A DNA stretch of 64,000 bases from Caenicola sp034331105 (GTDB taxonomy: Bacteria; Synergistota; Synergistia; Synergistales; Synergistaceae), in contig JAXQGB010000015.1 in the NCBI GenBank assembly GCA_034331105.1, forward strand, positions 186,001-250,000. The letters run 5' to 3'. Below, piece by piece: positions 8,833 through 17,934 of this stretch (positions are counted from its first letter, which is position 1; every line of letters starts with the position of its first letter). A model generated the notes under the pieces. The model saw only the letters and a list, made by a program, of their open reading frames with translations. It ran no database searches and was not told the DNA's origin. Made by a program: the position numbers and the translations under genes.

Positions 8833-9654
8833 TTATTGTACCTTATTTTTTACTAGAATTTTACCCTTGTATGTAGTATCTATAAAGACTTCAGAAGAAA
8901 TTTTAGAAATATCAGGATATATTTTTTTGATAGCCAGTCCGGCCGTCTGCCATTCCTTTGGATCGTCCAGAAGCATTATGTTTGCCCCGTTGTTCCCTTC
9001 CTGATCATAAAAGATCAGTCTGACGACATCTTTACCCTCTCTGAACCCGGCCTGGATAAATTTCACCTTTTCTGACCACCCCAGCGCTTTGAGGTTGTCG
9101 TACCAAAGTGATACTTTCTCTATCGGCATGCTTGAGAAAAAAACGTTTCCGTGATCCCCGGAAAGATCCAGCGGGGTCGCCCTGTCAGTGCTCCAGGAGA
9201 GCAGCGGAAGAGCATCTGCCTTTTCAGACCTTATGAATACGTTCTCCCTGAGCGAACTTAGCCAAGTCCTCCCGTCAGCAGCAACATACCAGAATTTGCC
9301 GCCCCAGTACATTCTGAATGCAGGCTCAAGAGGCAGTACCTCAAGTCTGAATTTTCCCCATCCGGCAAGTTCCATCCTAAGGTTGACAGGGTAATATGCT
9401 TCGATATTTTCGCAGTATTCTTCCTTAGAGAGCCAGAACAGGATCCATGCTTTTTCATGGTGCGGTTTTACAGTTCCCCAGACGACCTGTTCGGAAAGGA
9501 TCCCGCCCGGATCGATATCGATCCCATAAAGCCTGAAAATAGCATACCTTGACTCCGCAGCTGCAAGCATGCCGCCGGCGAGGGATAAAATAAGCAAAAG
9601 GACTTTCAGCCTCTTTTTAGTCCTTCTTGAAATTGCCAAGAAATTTAATTTCAT
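8833..9654 (-). CDS. ftsQ: Divergent FtsQ/DivIB-like division protein
   Basis: This 273-residue protein has an N-terminal basic cytoplasmic tail, one membrane segment (about 17-35) and a periplasmic remainder. Within that remainder, a short segment beginning RLYGIDI resembles the start of a POTRA domain. Sequence similarity to characterised FtsQ is low by eye, so the call rests on topology and on its position between murB and ftsA, where ftsQ is found in many dcw clusters. FtsQ/DivIB links FtsL and its partners to the division synthase FtsWI. It overlaps the end of murB by 38 bp, implying coupling. Confidence 0.65.
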   Translation of the reverse strand: MKLNFLAISRRTKKRLKVLLLILSLAGGMLAAAESRYAIFRLYGIDIDPGGILSEQVVWGTVKPHHEKAWILFWLSKEEYCENIEAYYPVNLRMELAGWGKFRLEVLPLEPAFRMYWGGKFWYVAADGRTWLSSLRENVFIRSEKADALPLLSWSTDRATPLDLSGDHGNVFFSSMPIEKVSLWYDNLKALGWSEKVKFIQAGFREGKDVVRLIFYDQEGNNGANIMLLDDPKEWQTAGLAIKKIYPDISKISSEVFIDTTYKGKILVKNKVQ

Positions 9655-10501
9655 ATTCCAGATCTACCCCGTGCAGCTTCAGGACCATCTTCCTGCAAAG
9701 CTCACAAAGTTCATATATGTCCCGGGATGAGGCATCCCCGTCATTTTCAATAAAATTAGCATGAGAATTCGAAACCACGGCCCCGCCTGCCCTCATACCT
9801 TTGCAGCCGCATTCATCGAGGAGGCGGCCTGCCGACATTCCCGGGGGGTTTTTGAACACACATCCTGCTGTCTTTCTTCCCAGAGGCTGGCCCTTTTTCA
9901 TTTCGGCAAACCTTTTGACATTTTTAAAGATCATTTCCTTCGGCGTGGTTTTCAAAGAGATCACACATGAGGTAATAAGCGCTACGATGTTTTCGTCTAC
10001 AGGACATGAGCGATATTTCCATTCAAACAGATCTTTGCCGACCCTGATCGTGCGGGCATTCCAGCCAACAGCAGAGATCTCTTTGATAAGGCCGCTGAAT
10101 CCGTGTCCGTCAGCGCCGGCATTTCCCCACAAAGCTCCGCCCAGTGTGCCCGGGATACCGGTCAAAAACTCCAGGCCGCCCAGCCCTTCTTTTATTGTGA
10201 GAGCAAGAAGCTTTTTGACAGGCACTCCGGCTCCTGCTTCTATGTCAATGCTTTCGCCGTTTTCTGTCCTGCTCAGTTTTATAAAATCGAGTTTTTCGGT
10301 ATGGACCACCGCAGCTTTGATCGGTCCATCGGATACAAGCACGTTGGATCCCCCTCCAAGCACATAGAGCCGGAGGTCTTGTTTTAACGCTGCAGCGACA
10401 GACTCGGATGCTTCTTGAGCTGTCCTTGGAGAGTCATACGTCCTGCAGGTGCCTCCTACTCCCCATGTATTCAGGTCTTTTAGAAGATGATCCCTCTGCA
10501 A
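9617..10501 (-). CDS. murB: UDP-N-acetylenolpyruvoylglucosamine reductase MurB
   Basis: MurB reduces enolpyruvyl-UDP-GlcNAc to UDP-MurNAc with FAD and NADPH in the cytoplasm. The FAD-binding GGGSNVLVSD lies near residue 50, GIPGTLGGALWGNAGA near 120, and the C-terminal domain has AGCVFKNP with a Ser/Cys-region active site and SNSHANFI. At 294 residues without the extra type I insertion it is a short type II MurB. The probable start is TTG 10501, ten bases after AGGGG. It follows murC by one base and overlaps ftsQ. Confidence 0.96.
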   Translation of the reverse strand: MQRDHLLKDLNTWGVGGTCRTYDSPRTAQEASESVAAALKQDLRLYVLGGGSNVLVSDGPIKAAVVHTEKLDFIKLSRTENGESIDIEAGAGVPVKKLLALTIKEGLGGLEFLTGIPGTLGGALWGNAGADGHGFSGLIKEISAVGWNARTIRVGKDLFEWKYRSCPVDENIVALITSCVISLKTTPKEMIFKNVKRFAEMKKGQPLGRKTAGCVFKNPPGMSAGRLLDECGCKGMRAGGAVVSNSHANFIENDGDASSRDIYELCELCRKMVLKLHGVDLEYEIKFLGNFKKD

Positions 10502-10502
10502 A

Positions 10503-11933
10503 TCACTCTATCCCCTCTTCTTTGCTCATAAGTTCAAGTGTCTCGCATATTTTTTTACCAAGTGTACCTACACTCCCGGCGCCTATGGTGAGGATAACAT
10601 CGCCGCTCCTGGCAGTCACACAAACGGAACGGACAAGGTCGTCAAAATTGCCGGAGAGTTCATAGTGTGCCCTGTTGTCCTCTGATGCGGCATCGAAGAT
10701 CATCTTGGAGGTCACTCCTTCGATCGGCATTTCGTCGGAACCGTACACCGGGAGTATAAATGCCCTGTCTGCAAGTGAAAGCGCATCTGCAAATTCTTTG
10801 TACAGCGCTGCTGTCCTGCTGAAACGATGTGGCTGAAAAACGGTGACTATCCTTCTTTTGGGGAATATTTTACGCACAGTGCTGAGTGTCGCGCAGATCT
10901 CACTGGGATGGTGTCCATAGTCATCATAAACAAGGATGTCGCTGACTTCTCCCATCTTCTGCAGACGGCGTTTTGCCCCTTTGAACCCTGAGAGGGCGTT
11001 TTTAACCTTTTCAATGGGGATCCCCATCTCATGAGCGGCAGCGCAAGCCGCAAGAGAGTTAAGCACATTGTGCTCTCCGGAAACAGAAAGGATCATCCTT
11101 TCTATCCTCTCGCCCTTCATGTTGAGCGTATAGGAAACACCCCCGCCGTCGTTGTGCCGGACCTCTGTCGCTCCCCAATCCCAGCCTGTTCCCCATCCGT
11201 ATGTGATCACTCCGTCAGAAATGCCGTAATCCGAGCAGAGCGTATTTACACCGGGGTCTTCCATGCAGATTATGTTTTTGCCGCCCTCTTTCCTGTGGGC
11301 TAAAAATTCGGCAAAAGCGTCGGTCACAGATTTGAATGTCATGTAGTGGTCCCTGTGATCCCAGTCAATATTTGTTATAACTGCTATCTCAGGGTGGAAG
11401 TATACGAATGAACGGTCGCTTTCATCAAGCTCGGCGACCATGTACTCTCCCTGCCCGAGTTTGGCGTTGGTGCCTATGTCAGCCAGCTCTCCTCCAATTG
11501 CCACAGTAGGGTCCATATCTGCAAGTTCCGCTATGAGCGAGATCATTGAGGAAGTCGTCGTCTTACCATGAGTCCCGGCGATCCCGACACCTCTCCTCGA
11601 GTTGAATATCAGGCTAAGGATCTCTGCCCTGCGGGATACAGTTATACCTTGCTGCCAGGCCTTCAATATCTCCGAGTGGTCCTGGGGGATGGCGCTGGAA
11701 TAGACCAGGATGTTGGGCATAAAATCATCTATATGTTTTGCGTCGTGTCCCATCTCTATGGGGATGTTCCTTTTCTTCAGGCCCTTCATGTATGAGGTCT
11801 GTATCATATCGCACCCTGAGACCCTGGCGCCGATCTGATCAAGCAGGATGGCCAGGCCGCTCATTCCTGCCCCGCCTATCCCCATCAGGTGGATATTCTT
11901 CGTTTTTAGGTCTTTGTCAGTAACAAGTACCAA
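10503..11933 (-). CDS. murC: UDP-N-acetylmuramate-L-alanine ligase MurC
   Basis: MurC adds L-alanine to UDP-MurNAc using ATP. MGIGGAGMSG near the N-terminus binds UDP, GTHGKTT is the P-loop and HHPSE lies in the C-terminal domain. The reading frame is open back to 11975, but those first 14 codons overlap murG and encode a hydrophobic stretch foreign to MurC. AAAGGAG lies eight bases before TTG 11933, which gives a protein starting MVLVTDKDLK and a 14-bp gap to murG. I therefore choose that TTG. The resulting 476 residues match the family. Confidence 0.95.
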   Translation of the reverse strand: MVLVTDKDLKTKNIHLMGIGGAGMSGLAILLDQIGARVSGCDMIQTSYMKGLKKRNIPIEMGHDAKHIDDFMPNILVYSSAIPQDHSEILKAWQQGITVSRRAEILSLIFNSRRGVGIAGTHGKTTTSSMISLIAELADMDPTVAIGGELADIGTNAKLGQGEYMVAELDESDRSFVYFHPEIAVITNIDWDHRDHYMTFKSVTDAFAEFLAHRKEGGKNIICMEDPGVNTLCSDYGISDGVITYGWGTGWDWGATEVRHNDGGGVSYTLNMKGERIERMILSVSGEHNVLNSLAACAAAHEMGIPIEKVKNALSGFKGAKRRLQKMGEVSDILVYDDYGHHPSEICATLSTVRKIFPKRRIVTVFQPHRFSRTAALYKEFADALSLADRAFILPVYGSDEMPIEGVTSKMIFDAASEDNRAHYELSGNFDDLVRSVCVTARSGDVILTIGAGSVGTLGKKICETLELMSKEEGIE

Positions 11934-11947
11934 AAATAACTCTCCTT

Positions 11948-13018
11948 TCAATAACAGGAAGAAAGCGCAAGCCATAAGTCACGGCATATCTGCCCTGCGC
12001 TATTATACTGTTTTCCTCGTTCAATGTTATTTTTATCCAAATGGATATCATACAGTCTCATCAGGTTTTTGGCAAAATCCTTGCCTGTTCCCCTGCCGTC
12101 CCATATTATCGCTCTGTTTTCTGAGGAAAAGGAGACCGCGTTGTGATATTGGTGATTGTCAGCGGCACCTTCCCATGGTATCACAAGAGATGGTATCCCA
12201 AGGACAGAGATCTCGGTGAGAGTTGATCCTCCGCCCCTGACTGTCGCCATGTCCGCCAGACTGTAAAGAAGTTCTGTCTTCCAGACCTTAGGCAGAAGAA
12301 ATACATTCTCTTTTACTTTCTCAGCCTTTTCGGAGATCGCCGGAAGAATAAATGTCCATCCCCTAAAATCTTCCTCCGAGGATACATCCATTACAAGATC
12401 CTTTATCGAAGCGCTTCCAAGTGAACCGGAAAAGACCAGAAGCCTCGGTCCCTCCGGAAGCTCCCCGGGCAATCCCAGTTCCTTCCATGCATCCTTGGGA
12501 GGCACTTTGGGAAATTCCCTTACGGGCACTCCAATTCTTGTGTATTTTGAAGAGTGAAGAGGCAAACATTCACGCCAGCCTGTAAAAATTTCTGCTCCCA
12601 TCTTTGATGCTATCCTTGAGATCTTCCCTGCATAAGCATTCTGTTCGTGCACCGCGAACGGTATCCTGAGGATCTTGCAGGCCAGAAGCATCGGAAAGGA
12701 AACATATCCCCCAAAGAGGAGGACACAGTCCGGAGCCGAAAACCGGAGGAAGCTTACAGATCCTTTTACTGCAGAAAGCTGGCTGTATGTTCTTTTGACC
12801 CTATCCAGGCCATGACCGGAAAAGGGCGAACCTTCGATCCGGAGCCTGAATGGCTCTATGCCTGCAGAACTGTATATCTCAAGTTCCAGGGGGCGGCTCC
12901 CGCAAATATATGAGACAGAGACCTCGGACTTGTTTTTACCGATCCATTGGCCGAAAGATATCGCCGGCCATATGTGGCCGCCTGTCCCTCCTGCTACAAG
13001 AAGCAATCTGGTAGTCAT
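11948..13018 (-). CDS. murG: Lipid II synthase MurG (GlcNAc transferase)
   Basis: MurG transfers GlcNAc from UDP-GlcNAc to lipid I on the inner face of the membrane. The N-terminal GGTGGHIWPA loop and the later HQYHNA and VRGGGSTLTE segments are the usual GT28 motifs. Length is 356 residues, as expected. ATG 13018 follows AAAGGGA. It lies between ftsW and murC, all within a few bases of each other. Confidence 0.97.
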   Translation of the reverse strand: MTTRLLLVAGGTGGHIWPAISFGQWIGKNKSEVSVSYICGSRPLELEIYSSAGIEPFRLRIEGSPFSGHGLDRVKRTYSQLSAVKGSVSFLRFSAPDCVLLFGGYVSFPMLLACKILRIPFAVHEQNAYAGKISRIASKMGAEIFTGWRECLPLHSSKYTRIGVPVREFPKVPPKDAWKELGLPGELPEGPRLLVFSGSLGSASIKDLVMDVSSEEDFRGWTFILPAISEKAEKVKENVFLLPKVWKTELLYSLADMATVRGGGSTLTEISVLGIPSLVIPWEGAADNHQYHNAVSFSSENRAIIWDGRGTGKDFAKNLMRLYDIHLDKNNIERGKQYNSAGQICRDLWLALSSCY

Positions 13019-13021
13019 GGC

Positions 13022-14152
13022 CTATCCCTTTCCAAGATAACTCTCTTTTTCAAGTCGGAGTATTATTCCTATCCTGGACCACATGGTCAAAAGAGAAGTG
13101 CCGCCGTAACTGATAAAAGGAAGCGGCATGCCGGTCAAAGGAATAAGTTTTGTCACTCCAGCCACGTTTATTACAAGCGGGATCACTACTGTCAGAGTGA
13201 CTCCCCATGTTAGCGATGACTTGAAGCCGTCAGGAACCCTGTAGTAGATCATTTTCGTCTGGCTCACCCAGAAAGCGAAAAGTCCGATGACGCCCAAAGT
13301 GCCCATAAGGCCAAGTTCTTCCCCTATCGCAGCATAAATAAAATCAGTATATGCCGCAGGGAGATAGTTGAGTTTCTGAAAACCATGCCCCAGCCCGGCG
13401 CCCCAAAATCCTCCATTGGAAAATGCAATAAGTCCCTGTATAGCCTGAAATCCTTTATCAAGCGGATCACTCCAGGGATCCAGGAATGCTGAAACTCTCC
13501 TCATTCTGTAAGGCTCAAGAAAAATCAGCATCGGGAAAATACATCCGCCAAGCAGTCCGCCTGCGACCACAGGCCACTTCCAGCCTATCCTTTCCACATA
13601 CATCCCCATGGAGACTAAAAATATCAATATTATCGTTCCCAGGTCAGGCTGCAGTGAAAGCGGAACCGCAGCTATCACCACAAGTATTATCGTTGATAAA
13701 AATGCTTTCCCCGGATCTTTGTCCCATCTTGAAAGAAGCTTTGCAAGATGCAGTGCGATCGCAAGGCAAAGCAGTTCCCCCGGCTGGATCGAAACAGATG
13801 ATCCGGGTACATCTATCCAGCGGCTGGCCCCCCCTACGTTCATGCCTACCCCCGGAATAAGAGGCAGCCAGCACATAAGCCAGGTCAGTATCAGTATGGG
13901 GGTGCTCAATTTGTACCAGAACCGCAGGGGGATAGCAAAGACCACAAACATTCCGCTGAGCGCGATAAGGAGCCATTGTGCCTGTTTTATTCCCATCTGA
14001 AAGGGAGTCCCTGTTAGGGTAAAAGAATTCGGGCTTGTTGTCGAAGTTATCATGAGGATGCCTACCCCGCTCAAAATCAGGGGGATGACCCAGATAAAGG
14101 GGTTGATCCTGAATTTCTTTTTATTATCCCTAACCTCTTCCATGCCGTTCAT
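13022..14152 (-). CDS. ftsW: SEDS-family glycan polymerase FtsW
   Basis: This is a 376-residue integral membrane protein with about ten hydrophobic segments. FtsW polymerises lipid II together with the transpeptidase FtsI at the septum. Visible SEDS motifs are QPDLGT in the large loop region, GFWGAGLG, an EELGLMG helix with the catalytic-region acidic residues, and the C-terminal PLPFISYGGTS. It could in principle be RodA, but its place between murD and murG in a dcw cluster argues for FtsW. The gap to murD is three bases and the Shine-Dalgarno is weak, so coupling to murD is likely. Confidence 0.93.
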   Translation of the reverse strand: MNGMEEVRDNKKKFRINPFIWVIPLILSGVGILMITSTTSPNSFTLTGTPFQMGIKQAQWLLIALSGMFVVFAIPLRFWYKLSTPILILTWLMCWLPLIPGVGMNVGGASRWIDVPGSSVSIQPGELLCLAIALHLAKLLSRWDKDPGKAFLSTIILVVIAAVPLSLQPDLGTIILIFLVSMGMYVERIGWKWPVVAGGLLGGCIFPMLIFLEPYRMRRVSAFLDPWSDPLDKGFQAIQGLIAFSNGGFWGAGLGHGFQKLNYLPAAYTDFIYAAIGEELGLMGTLGVIGLFAFWVSQTKMIYYRVPDGFKSSLTWGVTLTVVIPLVINVAGVTKLIPLTGMPLPFISYGGTSLLTMWSRIGIILRLEKESYLGKG

Positions 14153-14155
14153 GAC

Positions 14156-15526
14156 TTAAGAATCTCTCTCAATAATTCCTTTTGCCAGTTCACAAAAATG
14201 GTCTCCTCTCGCCCCGTAGTTGGGATACATATCCCAACTCGTACATGCGGGCGACAACAGTACTGTATCTCCCGGCACTGCGTTCCTGTATGCTCTCTCT
14301 ACAGCATCTTCCATGGTCGATACTATGGTATAGCTTTTATATCCGGCCGCATCAAGTGCAGATGCTATCTTTTCCTTTTCTTCTCCAACCAGGACAGCAC
14401 TTTTTGCATATTTTAAAACCGCTTCAGCAAGTGGCGCATAATCCTCGCCTTTGCCCTGTCCTCCCAAAATTATCACCTTGCTGCCTTCCAGAGAACTCAT
14501 TGCGGTCACAGTTGCCGCTACATTAGTGCCTTTCGAATCGTCAACGAATGTAATTCCTTTGAAAGATCCTGCAAAGGCGCAGCGATGTTTTGGCGGCTGG
14601 TATTCAGAGATGGCTGCGGGATCTGCCGATCCGTGCCCCAGGAGCAAAAGGGCGGCCGATGCCATGGCAGTGTTTTCTATATTGTGAGATCCAAGCAGTT
14701 TTACTGCGTCGAAACCAAAGAGCCTGACCGGCATCTCTCCCTCACTGACACATATGAAGGCAGCCGAGCTTTCCCTGTCGAGATATATCCCTTTCCTGCT
14801 GTCGTCAGGCTTTCCCCAGCTCAGCGGATAACCCATGCCCTGAGGCACGTTGAGTACTTTTGAATCCCTCTCCTGGTAAATAGCATGTCCGTTCGGAACG
14901 AGGGACCTGATAATGTTGGCCTTTGCTTCAACGTATTTTTCGTAAGAACCGTGCCAGTCGATGTGATCCGGTGCAAGGTTGGTAACGACGGCGATATCGC
15001 ATTTGAATTTATTTACCTTGTTCAGCTGGAAACTGCTGAGTTCAAGCACCAGAAAGTCGTTCTTCTTATAAGCTGCATTCGCTGCGGGGTTTCCGATGTT
15101 CCCGCCTGTCATCGAAGCCGCTCCTGATCTTTCCAGTAGAAAACCCGTCATGGAGGCTGTCGTCGTCTTCCCGTTGCTTCCTGTCACAGCTATTATTTTG
15201 CCGGACATGTAAGGATAGACAAAATCCAGCTCTCCTGTCACAGGGATCCCTTTGGAGACTGCGAGCTTTAAAACGGGTATATCCTGCGATATCCCTGAAC
15301 TGAGGATGATCTCGTCACAGGCAAGAACTCTCTCCGTATTTCCTTCCTCTTCCCAATCTATTCCCATAACTTCAAAAGCTTTTACAGTCTCTTCATTTAT
15401 CTTTTTGAGATCGGAGACGAATACTTCAGCTCCCAGTTTTCTGGCAAGTTCAGCCAGTGATCTGCCGCTCACGCCGGCACCGATCACAGAGATCTTTTTG
15501 CCCTTATATAAAGTATCGTTTTCCAT
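14156..15526 (-). CDS. murD: UDP-N-acetylmuramoyl-L-alanine-D-glutamate ligase MurD
   Basis: MurD adds D-glutamate to UDP-MurNAc-L-Ala. The UDP-binding GAGVSGRS lies near the N-terminus, the P-loop is GSNGKTT and the ATP-binding middle domain ends with APDHIDWHGS. The C-terminal domain has DDSKGTN and LSPACTSWDMY. The ATG at 15526 (MENDTLYKG) is seven bases after GGAGG, so the six upstream in-frame codons are not used. This gives 456 residues, typical of the family. Confidence 0.96.
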   Translation of the reverse strand: MENDTLYKGKKISVIGAGVSGRSLAELARKLGAEVFVSDLKKINEETVKAFEVMGIDWEEEGNTERVLACDEIILSSGISQDIPVLKLAVSKGIPVTGELDFVYPYMSGKIIAVTGSNGKTTTASMTGFLLERSGAASMTGGNIGNPAANAAYKKNDFLVLELSSFQLNKVNKFKCDIAVVTNLAPDHIDWHGSYEKYVEAKANIIRSLVPNGHAIYQERDSKVLNVPQGMGYPLSWGKPDDSRKGIYLDRESSAAFICVSEGEMPVRLFGFDAVKLLGSHNIENTAMASAALLLLGHGSADPAAISEYQPPKHRCAFAGSFKGITFVDDSKGTNVAATVTAMSSLEGSKVIILGGQGKGEDYAPLAEAVLKYAKSAVLVGEEKEKIASALDAAGYKSYTIVSTMEDAVERAYRNAVPGDTVLLSPACTSWDMYPNYGARGDHFCELAKGIIERDS

Positions 15527-15572
15527 ATTGAAGCCTCCAACCAAACAAATTCGCTATATGCCAAACAAGTAC

Positions 15573-16538
15573 TTATACCATAAATAACAATAAAAACAAC
15601 AGCGACATCAAAATAAGCATACCTGCCGCGTGAACTATCCAGAAACGCGTGACTATCTGGGTCTCTTTCCACCCCAGCATTTCAAAATGGTGATGGACAG
15701 GGCTCATAAGAAATATTTTTTTGTTGAACGATCTTATTGAAATTATCTGCAGCAAGACGGAAATTATCTCCAGTCCGAATATGAACGAAATAGGAATAAT
15801 AAAAATAAAAGCCCCTGACACTACGCAGAGGGAAAGAAGCAGACCGGCAAAAAAGTGAGCTCCTACATCACCCATAAAAACACTGGCCGGGAACGAATTA
15901 TGCCATAAAAAACCTAAACATATGCCTGCCGCCGAACCTATCGAGATTATCACGGAGGGTTCACCGCCCAGAAAAGAGAGTGCTCCAAGTAGCGAGATCA
16001 GCACAGACCCGGCAGCAAGTCCGTCAAGACCATCCGTTACATTGACCGCGTTCTGAAGTCCGACTCCTGTGAAAGTAATGAGGCCTATCCCCACATACCG
16101 GGGTATCAGGACCGTCGGAAAAAGCAGCATAGAGTCAGGCGTGACCCACACAGCCCATGGAATTGTGACTATTACCTGAAGAACAAGTTTTTCCATGCTT
16201 TTGAGGCCGTCGCTTGACCTCCTGGAATATTTGATCCAGTCGTCCCAGATGCCTACCGCTGCCGCAAGAACAGGATAAAGTGCTATTTTTGAAAGTGTGT
16301 TTATCTCTGTGAAAGGGCTCAGGAACGATCCTGCATATATGGAAACCAGGAAAACGGGAACAAAGATTATTCCGCCCATTGTCGGAGTGCCCGTTTTGGT
16401 CTTTTCATGCCACGACGGGCCATAGAGCTTTGTTACCTGCTCTATTTTCAGCCTGTGCATTTTCTTTATCCACAACTGCTGAAAAAATATTTCAGCAAAA
16501 AGAGATAAAGCAAGGACCATAACAAATTCAGTATACAT
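15573..16538 (-). CDS. mraY: Phospho-MurNAc-pentapeptide transferase MraY
   Basis: MraY makes lipid I from UDP-MurNAc-pentapeptide and undecaprenyl phosphate. This 321-residue polytopic protein shows GTPTMGGI near residue 50, the catalytic NVTDGLDGLA loop near residue 165, FMGDVGAH and the PVHHHFE histidine loop. ATG 16538 follows GGAGGG by five bases and one base separates it from the murF stop. Confidence 0.97.
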   Translation of the reverse strand: MYTEFVMVLALSLFAEIFFQQLWIKKMHRLKIEQVTKLYGPSWHEKTKTGTPTMGGIIFVPVFLVSIYAGSFLSPFTEINTLSKIALYPVLAAAVGIWDDWIKYSRRSSDGLKSMEKLVLQVIVTIPWAVWVTPDSMLLFPTVLIPRYVGIGLITFTGVGLQNAVNVTDGLDGLAAGSVLISLLGALSFLGGEPSVIISIGSAAGICLGFLWHNSFPASVFMGDVGAHFFAGLLLSLCVVSGAFIFIIPISFIFGLEIISVLLQIISIRSFNKKIFLMSPVHHHFEMLGWKETQIVTRFWIVHAAGMLILMSLLFLLLFMV

Positions 16539-16539
16539 A

Positions 16540-17934
16540 TCAACCCTCCGTTAAAAGAGCCACAAGCCTCTTAAGTCCGTATGAGTTTGAACCCTTGATC
16601 AAAAGCACGGAATCGGGAAAGGATACGGTCCGGGTAAGGCCTGTTATCTCTTCGAAGGATCTGTGCCTTTCTGCATTGGCCGGCATTTCGATCGTTGAGT
16701 CAAACCATTCCTCTCCCAAAAGAATGACCCTGCTGAATTCAGAGACCGACATTAGTATCTCCCGGTGCCAGTGAGCCGAAGCTCCGCCAAGTTCCCTCAT
16801 CCCGCCAAGTACTGCATATGCTGCCAGCCCCGAACTTTCTGCCACGTTCATGGTGTTTTCGATAGCTGCCATCATGGAACGAGGATTGGCATTATATGCC
16901 TCGTCTATCACCCATTGATTTTGGGGCAGTTTTTTACATATTCCTCTTCCTGAGATCGGCATGAATTTCGAAAGTATTTCCGCTGCTTCTGATATTTCCA
17001 CTCCGAAGCTCTTAGCTGCCAGAAAGGCATAGCCAACGTTATACGAATGCTGCGCGCCGAAAAGCCCGGTCTTCAGTTCAAAGCGTATTCCGCCGAGATC
17101 GTAGGCAGAAATCAGATTAGCCCCTTCACCTGTCAACGAGACGACAGAATCAAGGATCTTTAATCCACTGTCTTCTTTTCTTCCTACTCCAATTCTTTTA
17201 ATGTTATTATAATTATAAGACAACTCTTTTTTTAGAAGCTCATTGTCTGAGTTATATATTATCATCTCAAGTTTTTCTGAGCCGCATATCTCCATTTTTG
17301 CATTTAAGACGCCTTCAATGTCCTTGAAGCCTTCCAGGTGTGCAGGAGCGACCTCGGTAATAATTGCCAGATGGGGAGGAAAGAGTGATACCATATCCCT
17401 TATCTCTCCAAAATGGTTAGTTCCGAACTCAAGGATCAATATCTCCGTATCTTCAGGCATCGCAAGTATCGTCAGGCTGCATCCGATCACGGTATTAAAG
17501 CTTCTGATGGCGCTGTGGACCTTATTGCCCGGCTGCAGCAGACTGACTGTCAGCTCCCTGGTGGTCGTTTTTCCCACGCTTCCCGTTATTCCTATTACCT
17601 TAGGCGCCTGTAGTTTGAGATATTCGCGGGCGATCTCTGCAAGCGCTTTTTCAGTATCGGGAACAGCTATTACTGAGATCCCTCCATAGTCGGGTTCCAT
17701 GAGCATGAGTTCTTCTATCTTGTTCGAATTTACAAGCAGAAGCTTTGCCCCTCTTTCTACTGCTTTATACACAAAATTATGCCCGTCTGTATTCTCACCT
17801 TTTAATGCAACAAACGCATCTCCCGGACCTACTTCCCTGCTGTCGTTCTTCCATGAACGGCACAGCTGGATATCAGGCCCGTAATGCATTCCGCCTGACC
17901 ATAAGGCGGCATCTGAAACCCTGGACTGTGACAT
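16540..17934 (-). CDS. murF: UDP-MurNAc-tripeptide-D-alanyl-D-alanine ligase MurF
   Basis: MurF adds D-Ala-D-Ala to the UDP-MurNAc-tripeptide made by MurE. The P-loop is GSVGKTT, the middle domain has LEFGTNHFGEI, and the C-terminal domain has DEAYNANPRSM and the KGSNS motif near the end. The start is ATG 17934, which shares its A with the stop TGA of murE1 (TGATG) and follows AGAGGTGATC, so the two genes are translationally coupled. The frame extends 11 codons further upstream but these overlap murE1 and lack a ribosome binding site. Confidence 0.96.
   Translation of the reverse strand: MSQSRVSDAALWSGGMHYGPDIQLCRSWKNDSREVGPGDAFVALKGENTDGHNFVYKAVERGAKLLLVNSNKIEELMLMEPDYGGISVIAVPDTEKALAEIAREYLKLQAPKVIGITGSVGKTTTRELTVSLLQPGNKVHSAIRSFNTVIGCSLTILAMPEDTEILILEFGTNHFGEIRDMVSLFPPHLAIITEVAPAHLEGFKDIEGVLNAKMEICGSEKLEMIIYNSDNELLKKELSYNYNNIKRIGVGRKEDSGLKILDSVVSLTGEGANLISAYDLGGIRFELKTGLFGAQHSYNVGYAFLAAKSFGVEISEAAEILSKFMPISGRGICKKLPQNQWVIDEAYNANPRSMMAAIENTMNVAESSGLAAYAVLGGMRELGGASAHWHREILMSVSEFSRVILLGEEWFDSTIEMPANAERHRSFEEITGLTRTVSFPDSVLLIKGSNSYGLKRLVALLTEG

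Noticed and set aside
11934..11975. Upstream extension of MurC by 14 codons
   Set aside because: It overlaps murG, is hydrophobic and unlike MurC, and the Shine-Dalgarno AAAGGAG lies inside it, pointing to TTG 11933.
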